Source of the DNA: Actinomycetes bacterium
GTDB lineage: Bacteria; Actinomycetota; Actinomycetes; S36-B12; UBA5976
Direction: 5' to 3'
DNA length: 6,124 nt
Assembly (NCBI GenBank): GCA_021784375.1
Contig: JAJXSV010000140.1
Location: 1 to 6,124, forward strand
The translations under genes were made by a program, and so were the position numbers. This document shows positions 1-6,072 of the stretch, one piece after another. Numbering within the stretch: position 1 is the first letter of the stretch; every line of letters starts with the position of its first letter. The notes below the pieces were generated by a model. It saw nothing but the letters and a program-made list of their open reading frames with translations. It searched no databases and was not told where the DNA came from.

Positions 1-410
1 CCATGACGGTGAAGCCGGCCGACACCAAGCTGGCAACGACGCTGCGCATCGAGGAGGGCGAGCGGGTCATCCACCTCAAGCGCCTTCGCCTCATGGACGG
101 TGAGCCCCTCGCCATCATGCGTAATTGGTTGCCCGAGAGCCTGCTCACCACCACCAAGGAGGAGTTGGAGAGCACCGGTCTCTACGAATTGATGCGCCGT
201 CACGGCGTGAACATGCGCATCGCCAACCAGCGCATCGGCGCGGCTTGTGCTTCCATGTCCGAATCTCGATTGCTGTCGGTGAAGCCAGGGTCCGCCCTGC
301 TGGTTATGGAACGCACGGCCTTTGATGACAGCGGCCGCGTGGTGGAGAGTTCATCGCACAAGTACCGCGCGGATTCCTATTCCTTCGAGACCACGTTGGT
401 CGCCCGCTGA
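1..410 (+). CDS. GntR/HutC-family transcriptional regulator, C-terminal UTRA domain (5' partial)
   Basis: The visible 135 residues read as a UTRA domain, the ligand-binding and dimerisation half of HutC-type GntR repressors. Family-like signatures are the strand pair LRIEEGERVIHLKRLRLMDG, the following EPLAIMRNWLP, the middle segment GLYELMRRHGVNMRIANQRI, and the closing part with LLVMERTAFDDSGRVVESS and then HKYRADSYSFE. UTRA domains bind small effectors such as sugar phosphates, amino acid derivatives or inositol-related compounds, and release the N-terminal winged helix from DNA. That N-terminal HTH (about 70-100 residues) is missing. The ATG at position 3 is most likely an internal methionine, because the reading frame is open to the left edge and family members are about 240 residues. 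The gene converges on the iolD-mmsA-transaldolase operon and ends 71 bases from it, with a hairpin between. Control of the inositol genes by this protein is inferred from proximity and from the HutC-like inverted repeat at 5000-5017. The effector cannot be read from the sequence. Confidence 0.88.
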   Translation, partial: MTVKPADTKLATTLRIEEGERVIHLKRLRLMDGEPLAIMRNWLPESLLTTTKEELESTGLYELMRRHGVNMRIANQRIGAACASMSESRLLSVKPGSALLVMERTAFDDSGRVVESSSHKYRADSYSFETTLVAR

Positions 411-415
411 AGCCG

Positions 416-462
416 TGAGTAGAGGGCCGCTTGCAGTCTCGTTGCAAGCGGCCCTCTACTCA
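416..462. terminator. Bidirectional hairpin terminator between convergent genes
   Basis: A perfect 20-bp inverted repeat has arms 416-435 and 443-462 and a 7-base loop (gtctcgt). The stem contains the GC-rich core agggccgc/gcggccct. It begins 5 bases after the regulator's stop codon and ends 19 bases before the stop of the convergent transaldolase-like gene, so it can serve both transcripts. Neither side carries a run of T, so this is a strong stem without a canonical U-tract, a form often described in high-GC Gram-positive bacteria. Confidence 0.85.
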
Positions 463-481
463 TCCGCCTGTGCCCCGACCG

Positions 482-1555
482 TCACGCGTCCGGATTGGGA
501 AGCGTGACGTCTCGGACGAAGGCTTCGAGGTCGGCAGTGGCCTGCAGGAACTGCCGCAGTGTGCGCACAGTGGCCCCGTAGGAATCGAATTCCCCAGGTG
601 TCATGCCGTGCTCGTTGTAGGCCTTGTCGAATTCCGGCCCGATCTTGTGCAGTGCCTCCAAGATGGCGGGATCAATGGGCGTGTGAATGCGGTCGGCCGC
701 CTCGATGCCGCTGGCGTTGGCCTTCTCCTGCCAGGAGAAAGGCGGAGAGATGACGACGTCACCACCCATCAGCTCGCTCCAATGCAGGTGGTTGCGGAAC
801 GCGGCCACCAGGAGACGCGTGCGGTAGCCGCGATCCCGATACAGGCTGTATGCCTTCTTGAAGGCGGCCACACCTGCCCAGTCACACACGCTGGGATCCA
901 CATCGACGGCATTGCGCTCCACGACGGTCTTGAGCCAGTCATCGGTGCGGCCCACCATGATGGTGCACACCGGACCCATGCTCCCGATCTCCAGCCCCTC
1001 CGCTTCCCGACGCTTGAGCCCGCGTTCGACGGCTTCGCCGACCGCGATGGCCTGGGCCACGCTGAACGACACCGTGGCGTTGATGCTGACCCCGCGATAG
1101 GTCGCCTCCTCGATAGCCACCACACCGGCCGCAGTCACCGGGATCTTGACGATGATGTTCCTCGCCAATCGCGAAAACTCCTCGGCCTGGTCTGCGAGCT
1201 TGACCGCGTCACGGTAGTTACGCGGATCGGTCTGGATGGAGAGTCGCCCATTGCGCCCGCCGAACTTCTCGAAGGCCGGTTCCAGCAACTTGGCTGCATC
1301 CACGGACATCTTCTTGACCATGGCCCAACCGATGGCATCCTCCGTCGCCAGCGGGTGTGCTGCGCGGTATTCACGGATGTTCTCCGCCCACACCGCGGAG
1401 TGCGCCTTCAAGGTGGTGATGGCGATCACCGGATTGCAGGTTGCACCAACTGCACCCCATTGAATGGAGGTGGCGAGTTCCGCGAGATCCGCCGAGTCAT
1501 TCCAAAGGACGCTCGGCAGGTTCTCCGTCATATCGAGGAAGGGTGACACGGTCAT
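482..1555 (-). CDS. Transaldolase-superfamily protein, possible class I (FSA-like) aldolase of inositol catabolism
   Basis: This is a 357-residue member of the class I transaldolase/aldolase TIM-barrel superfamily. Aligned by eye with E. coli TalB, it keeps the active-site Asp (D20 in NDSAD), the Asn of the TNP motif (N41 in TCNP), the Schiff-base lysine (K137 in NIIVKIPVT), the Asn and Thr of the following strand (N159, T161 in INATVSFS), and the phosphate-binding arginines (R203 in VGRTDDW, R254 in AAFRN). The acid/base glutamate TalB E96 is replaced by Q108 (GRLSIQTDPR), as in fructose-6-phosphate aldolase. TalB S176, F178 and S226 correspond to T198, M200 and A252, and about 17 extra residues lie near 176-193. 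The ATG at 1555 is 14 bases after the mmsA stop, with only a weak AGGA 12 bases upstream; ATG 1531 is an alternative. It is the last gene of the operon. True transaldolase activity is doubtful given the Gln; cleavage of deoxy-ketogluconate phosphate beside MmsA is a hypothesis. Family placement is confident, substrate unknown. Confidence 0.9.
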   Translation of the reverse strand: MTVSPFLDMTENLPSVLWNDSADLAELATSIQWGAVGATCNPVIAITTLKAHSAVWAENIREYRAAHPLATEDAIGWAMVKKMSVDAAKLLEPAFEKFGGRNGRLSIQTDPRNYRDAVKLADQAEEFSRLARNIIVKIPVTAAGVVAIEEATYRGVSINATVSFSVAQAIAVGEAVERGLKRREAEGLEIGSMGPVCTIMVGRTDDWLKTVVERNAVDVDPSVCDWAGVAAFKKAYSLYRDRGYRTRLLVAAFRNHLHWSELMGGDVVISPPFSWQEKANASGIEAADRIHTPIDPAILEALHKIGPEFDKAYNEHGMTPGEFDSYGATVRTLRQFLQATADLEAFVRDVTLPNPDA

Positions 1556-1569
1556 GAGAATTCAGATTC

Positions 1570-3063
1570 CTAGGACTGCGTAGGGAAGCCGAGGTTGATG
1601 CCACCGTGGCTGGGGTCGAGCCAGCGTGAGGTGACGACCTTGCCGCGCGTGAAGAAGTGGAAGCCCTCGACGCCATGCGCATGGGTGTCGCCGAAAAGCG
1701 ATGCCTTCCAGCCACCGAAGGAGTAGTAGGCGACAGGGACGGGGATGGGCACGTTGATACCGATCATGCCCACCTGCACCTCGTTCTGGAAGCGGCGGGC
1801 AGCACCGCCGTCGTTGGTGAAGATGGCCGTGCCATTGCCGTACTCGTGACGGTTGATGAGCTCAACACCCTGGTCGAAGGAGTGGATGCGCACGACCGAG
1901 AGCACAGGACCGAAGATCTCATCGGTGTAGATGGTCATGTCGGTCGTGACGTTGTCGAAGAGTGTGGGGCCCAGCCAGAAACCACCCGGCTCACCGTCGA
2001 CCACGGGGTTGCGACCGTCGACGACGAGCGTGGCTCCAGCCTTCACGCCGGCCTCCACGTACGACGCCACCTTGTCGCGGTGAACGCCGGTCACGAGCGG
2101 GCCCATGTCACAACCACGACGGCCATCACCGGTGCGCAGGCTGGGCATGCGTTCCGCGATCTTCGCCACCAGTTGATCGGCGATGGTGTCCATGGCGAGC
2201 ACGACGGAGATGGCCATGCAACGCTCGCCGGCGGAACCGAAACCGGCGTTGATGGCCTGATCGGCGGCCAGGTCGAGATCGGCATCCGGCAGCACGAGCA
2301 TGTGGTTCTTGGCGCCCGCCAATGCCTGTACGCGCTTGCCGTACTTGGTGCCCGTCTCATAGATGTACTTGGCGATCGGCGTGGAACCCACGAAGGAGAT
2401 GCTCTTCACGTCCGGGTGCTCCAGCAGGCCGTCCACGGCTTCCTTGTCACCATGAACCACGTTGAAGACACCATCCGGGAGGCCGGCTTCCTTCCACATC
2501 TGGGCCATGAGCACGCTCGCGGAGGGATCCTTCTCGGAGGGCTTGATGATGACGGTGTTGCCCGCGGCGATGGCCACCGGGAAGAACCACATCGGCACCA
2601 TGGCCGGGAAATTGAAGGGGCTGATGATGCCGACGACACCCAGCGGCTGACGGATCGAGTACACATCGATACCGGTGGACACCTGCTCGGAGAAGCCGCC
2701 CTTCAGCAGGTGGCCCAAGCCGCATGCGAACTCCACGACCTCCTGGCCACGCGTCACCTCACCGAGTGCGTCGGACAACACCTTGCCGTGCTCCGCCGTG
2801 ATGAGTGCGGCCACCTCGCCCTTGCGGGCATTGAGGATCTCGCGGAAAGCGAACAGGACCTGCGTGCGCTTGGTAAGCGAGGTGTCTCGCCAGGCCGGGA
2901 ATGCGGCTTTGGCCGCTGCCACGGCCTCTTCGAGCGTGGCCCGTGAGGCGAAGTCCACCTGCGCGGACACCTTGCCGGTGGCGGGGTCGTACACGTCACC
3001 GGAGCGTTCCGCGGTACCGGTCCATTCGGCGCCGTTGATCCAATGCGTAATCCGTGCCGTCAT
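1570..3063 (-). CDS. mmsA: CoA-acylating methylmalonate/malonate semialdehyde dehydrogenase (MmsA/IolA)
   Basis: This 497-residue aldehyde dehydrogenase converts malonate semialdehyde (inositol pathway) or methylmalonate semialdehyde (valine pathway) to acetyl- or propionyl-CoA, using NAD+ and CoA in the cytoplasm. The Rossmann part includes SPFNFPAMVPMWFFPVAIA and IIKPSEKDPSAS (about 148-183) and FVGSTPIAKYIYE (about 224-236). The catalytic cysteine is C282 in GSAGERCMAIS. The usual general-base motif ELGGK is replaced by LAGAKNH (about 258-264), the hallmark of the CoA-acylating MmsA group. R281, next to the cysteine, and R105 (EVTRGQEVVEF) fit the two substrate-carboxylate arginines described for the Bacillus enzyme. 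Length is normal. The ATG at 3063 is chosen because it overlaps the iolD stop as ATGA and has AAGGAG (3069-3074) 5 bases upstream; the open frame further up to 3207 lies inside iolD and lacks family sequence. Position between iolD and the aldolase-like gene points to the inositol role. Confidence 0.96.
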   Translation of the reverse strand: MTARITHWINGAEWTGTAERSGDVYDPATGKVSAQVDFASRATLEEAVAAAKAAFPAWRDTSLTKRTQVLFAFREILNARKGEVAALITAEHGKVLSDALGEVTRGQEVVEFACGLGHLLKGGFSEQVSTGIDVYSIRQPLGVVGIISPFNFPAMVPMWFFPVAIAAGNTVIIKPSEKDPSASVLMAQMWKEAGLPDGVFNVVHGDKEAVDGLLEHPDVKSISFVGSTPIAKYIYETGTKYGKRVQALAGAKNHMLVLPDADLDLAADQAINAGFGSAGERCMAISVVLAMDTIADQLVAKIAERMPSLRTGDGRRGCDMGPLVTGVHRDKVASYVEAGVKAGATLVVDGRNPVVDGEPGGFWLGPTLFDNVTTDMTIYTDEIFGPVLSVVRIHSFDQGVELINRHEYGNGTAIFTNDGGAARRFQNEVQVGMIGINVPIPVPVAYYSFGGWKASLFGDTHAHGVEGFHFFTRGKVVTSRWLDPSHGGINLGFPTQS

Positions 3064-4937
3064 TGCTGCTCCTTGATCGTGTTCTTCCTCCACAGCAGAC
3101 GCTGCTTCGACTTGCCTTCCATGAGTTCCTTGCGGGCCTCGTCCACGCCGGGCCGGTGGCTTACCTGCGGCACGCCGACCTCCCAGAACGAACCGCCCTC
3201 GCTCCACCGGTGCTTGGCCACTTCGACCACGACCACATGCACACCGTGGCTGCCCTTGGTGGAGCGCAGCACCTGACGCAATTCATCAAGTGTGCTCACG
3301 CTATGAGCTTGCGCGCCCATGCCCGTGGCGATGGCCGCAAAATCGATGCGCGGCGGGGTCGGATGATCGACGTCCGCAAGCATGGTCTTGAACGACGCCG
3401 CGCCATGCCCCAACTGCAGTCGCTCGATGACGTTGAAGCCACCGTTGTCACAGACGATGAAGGTGACATCAGTGCCCGTGAGTGCGGCGCTGTACACGTC
3501 CATCGGCAACATCATGAAGGAGCCGTCACCGCCCATGGTGTACACAGTGCTGCCGGGTACGGAGGCGGCTCGCTCCATGGCCGCACCCCAGCCTCCGCTG
3601 TATTCGTACCCCATGCAGGAGAAGCCGTATTCGCAATCGAAGGAGGCGATGGACTTGCTCTGCCAATTCATCACCAGTTCGCCAGCCAGTCCGCCGGACG
3701 AGGTGAGGACGTAGTCATCGGCTGCGGCGACCTCGTGCACAACGCCGATGACCTGCGCATAGGTGGGCACACCACTCGTGTGCACCTGGCGTTCTGCGAT
3801 GCCCCGGCGCTGTTCGGCAACCGACACACGAGCGGCATCGAGCCAGGCGGTGGGCGCCATCCAGTCGCCCAGTTCGTGGGCCAACTCCTGCAGGCACTCC
3901 CTGGCATCACCGATGACTGGGGTGGCGCCACGTTTCACGGCATCGAAACGGGCAACGTTCACCCCGATGAGTTGCACATCCGGATCTTTGAACACGGAGC
4001 CCGATTCGGTGGTGAAGTCCTGCAATCGGGTACCCACAGCGATCACGACATCGGGGTTCCACGCCACGGGCAGGCCTGCGGATTCCGCGAACACACCGAT
4101 GGGGCCGGCGAACATGGGATCACTCCCGAGCAGCGATGATTTGCCCGCCACCGTTTCCATGACCGGGATGCCGAAGCGTTGCGCAAACGCGGCCAGTTCA
4201 CCCTCGGCCAGGGAGTAGTGAACGCCCCCACCGGCGACGAGCAGCGGCCGTTGTGCCTGACGCAGCGCGTTGGCAGCGGCGCTCAAGCTGTCACGGGATG
4301 CGCGCGGACGGCGGATGCGGTGCACCTGCTCGGCGAAGAATTCGAGCGGAAAATCGAAGGCCATGGCCTGCATGTCCTGCGGCAAGGCAATGGTGACGGG
4401 TCCGCAGTCGGCTGGATCCAGCAGGACGCCGATGGCCTGCGGCAGGGTGCTGAGCAGCTGCGAGGGCGAACTGATGCGGTCCCAGTAGCGGCTCACGGGT
4501 CGTAGCGCGTCATTGGCGGTGACGGACGGAAGGTTGAAGTGCTCGACCTGTTGCAGCACCGGGTCCGGCTCCCGGGAGACGAAGGTGTCGCCGGGCAGAA
4601 GCAGCAGTGGCAGCCGATTGGCCATGGCCGTGCCGGCGGCGGGAACGGTGTTCAAGGCACCAGGTCCGATCGATGTCGTCACCGCCATCACCTGTCGGCG
4701 CCGCGCCGCTTTGGCATAGCCGACCGCAGCCAGGGCCATGCCCTCTTCGTTCTGGCCGCGAATAGTGCGGATCTCCGCGCGGTGCTTCTCCAGTGCTTCA
4801 CCGAGGCCCAGGGCATTGCCATGCCCGAAAATCGCGAAGACGCCCGGAATCAGCGGTTTCACCTTGCCGTCCCGATCGTCCTCGATCTTCTGGGCGATGA
4901 GGAAACGGACGAGCGCTTCGGCAACCGTCATGCGCAT
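3060..4937 (-). CDS. iolD: 3D-(3,5/4)-trihydroxycyclohexane-1,2-dione hydrolase (IolD)
   Basis: This thiamine-diphosphate enzyme hydrolyses the cyclic diketone made from 2-keto-myo-inositol to 5-deoxy-glucuronate, opening the ring in inositol catabolism. With the start used here it has 625 residues (Bacillus IolD about 637). Residues 1-175 form the PYR domain, with GVFAIFGHGNALGLGEAL and the ThDP-activating glutamate E64 in GQNEEGMALAAVGYAKA. IolD-typical stretches follow: TTSIGPGALN, GDTFVSREPDPVLQQ and NDALRPVSRYWDRI. The middle domain is about 190-350. The PP domain holds the ThDP/Mg motif GGDGSFMM (G470-D471-G472) ending at D497-N498 (CDNGGFN). The tail GGSFWEVGVPQVS is also IolD-like. 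The ATG at 4937 has GGAGGT at 4950-4955, a rather long 12-base gap; ATG 4931, GTG 4946 (3-base gap) and TTG 4973 are alternatives. It is first in the operon and overlaps mmsA by four bases, so translation is probably coupled. Confidence 0.96.
   Translation of the reverse strand: MRMTVAEALVRFLIAQKIEDDRDGKVKPLIPGVFAIFGHGNALGLGEALEKHRAEIRTIRGQNEEGMALAAVGYAKAARRRQVMAVTTSIGPGALNTVPAAGTAMANRLPLLLLPGDTFVSREPDPVLQQVEHFNLPSVTANDALRPVSRYWDRISSPSQLLSTLPQAIGVLLDPADCGPVTIALPQDMQAMAFDFPLEFFAEQVHRIRRPRASRDSLSAAANALRQAQRPLLVAGGGVHYSLAEGELAAFAQRFGIPVMETVAGKSSLLGSDPMFAGPIGVFAESAGLPVAWNPDVVIAVGTRLQDFTTESGSVFKDPDVQLIGVNVARFDAVKRGATPVIGDARECLQELAHELGDWMAPTAWLDAARVSVAEQRRGIAERQVHTSGVPTYAQVIGVVHEVAAADDYVLTSSGGLAGELVMNWQSKSIASFDCEYGFSCMGYEYSGGWGAAMERAASVPGSTVYTMGGDGSFMMLPMDVYSAALTGTDVTFIVCDNGGFNVIERLQLGHGAASFKTMLADVDHPTPPRIDFAAIATGMGAQAHSVSTLDELRQVLRSTKGSHGVHVVVVEVAKHRWSEGGSFWEVGVPQVSHRPGVDEARKELMEGKSKQRLLWRKNTIKEQQ
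3069..3074 (-). promoter_or_regulatory. Ribosome binding site of mmsA inside the iolD 3' end
   Basis: AAGGAG on the minus strand lies 5 bases before ATG 3063, within the last codons of iolD. It decides the mmsA start in favour of 3063 over the longer open frame beginning at 3207, and together with the ATGA overlap indicates translational coupling. Confidence 0.8.
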
Positions 4938-4949
4938 TGTCGGCACGGA

Positions 4950-4955
4950 ACCTCC
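4950..4955 (-). promoter_or_regulatory. Ribosome binding site of iolD
   Basis: GGAGGT on the minus strand precedes ATG 4937 by 12 bases, longer than the usual 5-9. It is 3 bases from GTG 4946 and 18 from ATG 4931. It excludes the TTG at 4973, which lies upstream of it, as the likely start. Confidence 0.55.
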
Positions 4956-4971
4956 ACGGAGAATTGAGGGC

Positions 4972-5002
4972 AATCTACTCGCGATTCCGGGCCAACGTCC
5001 AA
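4972..5002 (-). promoter_or_regulatory. Candidate promoter of the iolD-mmsA-transaldolase operon
   Basis: On the minus strand TAGATT (4972-4977) fits the actinobacterial -10 form TANNNT and would give a leader of roughly 30 bases that includes the GGAGGT site. A weak -35, TTGGAC (4997-5002), lies 19 bases upstream, which is slightly long. Its outer edge overlaps the left arm of the inverted repeat at 5000-5017, a placement suited to repression. An alternative -10, TATAGA (5006-5011), lies within the repeat but has no recognisable -35. Confidence 0.35.
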
Positions 5003-5017
5003 ATGTCTATACATTTG
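5000..5017. promoter_or_regulatory. Inverted repeat, probable GntR/HutC-type operator
   Basis: The 18-base sequence caaatgtctatacatttg is a perfect inverted repeat with 7-base arms (5000-5006 and 5011-5017) around a 4-base centre. Its core GTCTATAC (5005-5012) matches GTnTAnAC, the form known for HutC-subfamily GntR repressors. It is AT-rich against a GC-rich background and sits between the divergent starts of iolD and the RmlD-like gene. The UTRA-domain regulator at the left edge is a candidate binder; this is inferred, and a regulator encoded elsewhere is equally possible. Confidence 0.6.
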
Positions 5018-5052
5018 CGACGAACGGTAGTGCGGACGAGCAGGCCGGCTGT

Positions 5053-5058
5053 TAGCGT
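5053..5058 (+). promoter_or_regulatory. Candidate -10 box for leaderless transcription of the RmlD-like gene
   Basis: TAGCGT matches TANNNT and ends 6 bases before the A of ATG 5065. This is the spacing expected when transcription begins at the start codon itself. No Shine-Dalgarno sequence is visible between 5045 and 5064, which fits a leaderless message. I see no convincing -35 near 5029-5036. Confidence 0.45.
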
Positions 5059-5064
5059 CGCTGC

Positions 5065-6015
5065 ATGTCACGAATTGCCGTTACCGGTGCCACTGGATTT
5101 GTCGGAAGCAATGTCGCCGAGGTCCTCGCCTCACGGGGCCACGAGGTCATCGGTCTGGTGCGAACCCCTCCCAGGTTGCCCACCCCTTGGCGACCACAGC
5201 TCACGGACTTCGGCAGCGCAGACAGCATCGCCGCCGCCATGGGCAGCGTGGACGCAGTGGTGCACTGCGCCATCACCAATGACTTCCACATGCTGATGAA
5301 CGACCGTCCCAGGGCCTATCAGTCCTTTGTGGGTCTCACCAATCTCGTGACACGAGCGGCCCAGGGAGCGCACCTCGTGTACATCTCCACCGACTGGACC
5401 ATGGATGGCACTCGCCACCTCACCCCGGAGACGGATTTCGGAAACCCCATCAACATCTACGGCTTCCTCAAGGCCATGGGTGAACAAGTGGTACGGGATC
5501 TGGCTCCGGACTCCGGCGCCGTCTGTCGAATCGGTGGCGTGATGGGCGCGCATCGACTGCAGGCGGCAGGACCGCGCTCGCAGGACGTGGGCTTCGGCTA
5601 TTTCGTCATCTCCCTCGTCCAGGCCCTGCAAGCCGGGCAACGCTTTGCCGTCTGGGGTGGGCCCTACGTCAATGAGGTTGCAACACCCTCCCTGGCCTCG
5701 GAGATCGGGGCCGAGGTTGAGCGGGTGATCCTGCGTGGCACCACCGGCAACCTGCACCTCGTCGGCGACGAAGCCGTGGGCCGCATGGAGCTGGCGCGCC
5801 TGGTGTGTGATGTCTTCGAACTGGATGCCTCCATGCTCGATGAGATCGACGCCCCCGCGGACCAACGCTTTCCCCAAGCGGTTCCGGTCGACACCTCGCT
5901 CAGCAACAGCCTCACCAAGCAGGCGCTGGGATTGGGGGCGACGCCGCTGCGCGAGTTGCTGACGGCGCTGCGACGGGAGTCGGAGTCCGGCATCCTGCAA
6001 CCGCTCACCATCTGA
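5065..6015 (+). CDS. RmlD-like extended short-chain dehydrogenase/reductase (NAD(P)-dependent)
   Basis: This 316-residue Rossmann-fold protein belongs to the extended SDR group and most resembles dTDP-4-dehydrorhamnose reductase (RmlD_sub_bind) proteins. The nucleotide-binding glycines are G8, G11 and G14 (TGATGFVG). R33 after the second strand (GLVRTP) hints at NADP use. VHCAI (66-70) is the fourth-strand motif. The catalytic residues are S108/T109 in YISTD, then Y132 and K136 (IYGFLKAMGE). The segment YISTDWTMDGTRH with ETDFGNPINIYG copies the RmlD pattern STDxVFDG...P.N.YG..K. The C-terminal half (GNLHLVGDEAVGRMELARL) resembles the RmlD substrate-binding part. Length is normal. ATG 5065 is chosen because the Rossmann strand begins right after it and a TANNNT box sits 6 bases upstream. 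It is divergent from iolD across 127 bases, so it may share the 5000-5017 operator. No rhamnose genes are nearby; a role in oxidising or reducing an inositol-related or sugar intermediate is possible but unproven. Confidence 0.88.
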   Translation: MSRIAVTGATGFVGSNVAEVLASRGHEVIGLVRTPPRLPTPWRPQLTDFGSADSIAAAMGSVDAVVHCAITNDFHMLMNDRPRAYQSFVGLTNLVTRAAQGAHLVYISTDWTMDGTRHLTPETDFGNPINIYGFLKAMGEQVVRDLAPDSGAVCRIGGVMGAHRLQAAGPRSQDVGFGYFVISLVQALQAGQRFAVWGGPYVNEVATPSLASEIGAEVERVILRGTTGNLHLVGDEAVGRMELARLVCDVFELDASMLDEIDAPADQRFPQAVPVDTSLSNSLTKQALGLGATPLRELLTALRRESESGILQPLTI

Positions 6016-6022
6016 GCGCAAG

Positions 6023-6061
6023 CATGATGAGGGGCCCCGCAATGCGGGGCCCCTCATCATG
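6023..6061. terminator. Hairpin terminator after the RmlD-like gene, probably bidirectional
   Basis: A perfect 18-bp inverted repeat has arms 6023-6040 and 6044-6061 and a 3-base loop (aat). The core is ggggccccgc/gcggggcccc. It starts 7 bases after the stop of the RmlD-like gene and ends 11 bases before the stop of the probable convergent gene at the right edge. There is no T-tract on either side. A small 5-bp hairpin (6063-6067/6072-6076) follows and overlaps the convergent stop. Confidence 0.85.
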
Positions 6062-6072
6062 TCTGAGCGAGC

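Noticed and set aside
431..1546. 371-codon open frame on the plus strand opposite the transaldolase-like gene
   Set aside because: It is a shadow frame that begins inside the terminator hairpin. The minus-strand product carries all the conserved active-site motifs.
482..1555. Assignment as the housekeeping pentose-phosphate transaldolase (tal)
   Set aside because: Operon context with iolD and mmsA, Gln instead of the acid/base Glu, and the Met and insertion near the active site make that name unsafe. Only the superfamily is supported.
1657..2946. 429-codon open frame on the plus strand opposite mmsA
   Set aside because: It lies wholly antisense to a well-conserved dehydrogenase, is rich in His, Gly and Asp in the manner of reverse-complement frames of GC-rich genes, and shows no recognisable domain.
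3064..3207. N-terminal extension of mmsA by 48 codons
   Set aside because: The extension lies inside iolD, is Arg/Gly-rich and unlike the family. ATG 3063 has a good ribosome site and the ATGA overlap.
3054..4139. 361-codon open frame on the plus strand opposite iolD
   Set aside because: Antisense shadow of iolD with no family-like sequence.
4938..4973. TTG start for iolD at 4973
   Set aside because: The GGAGGT ribosome site lies downstream of this TTG, and the homologous part begins at MRMTVAEAL near 4937.
5131..6060. 309-codon open frame on the minus strand opposite the RmlD-like gene
   Set aside because: Its start lies within the terminator stem and its sequence has no recognisable motif, while the plus strand encodes a clear Rossmann enzyme.
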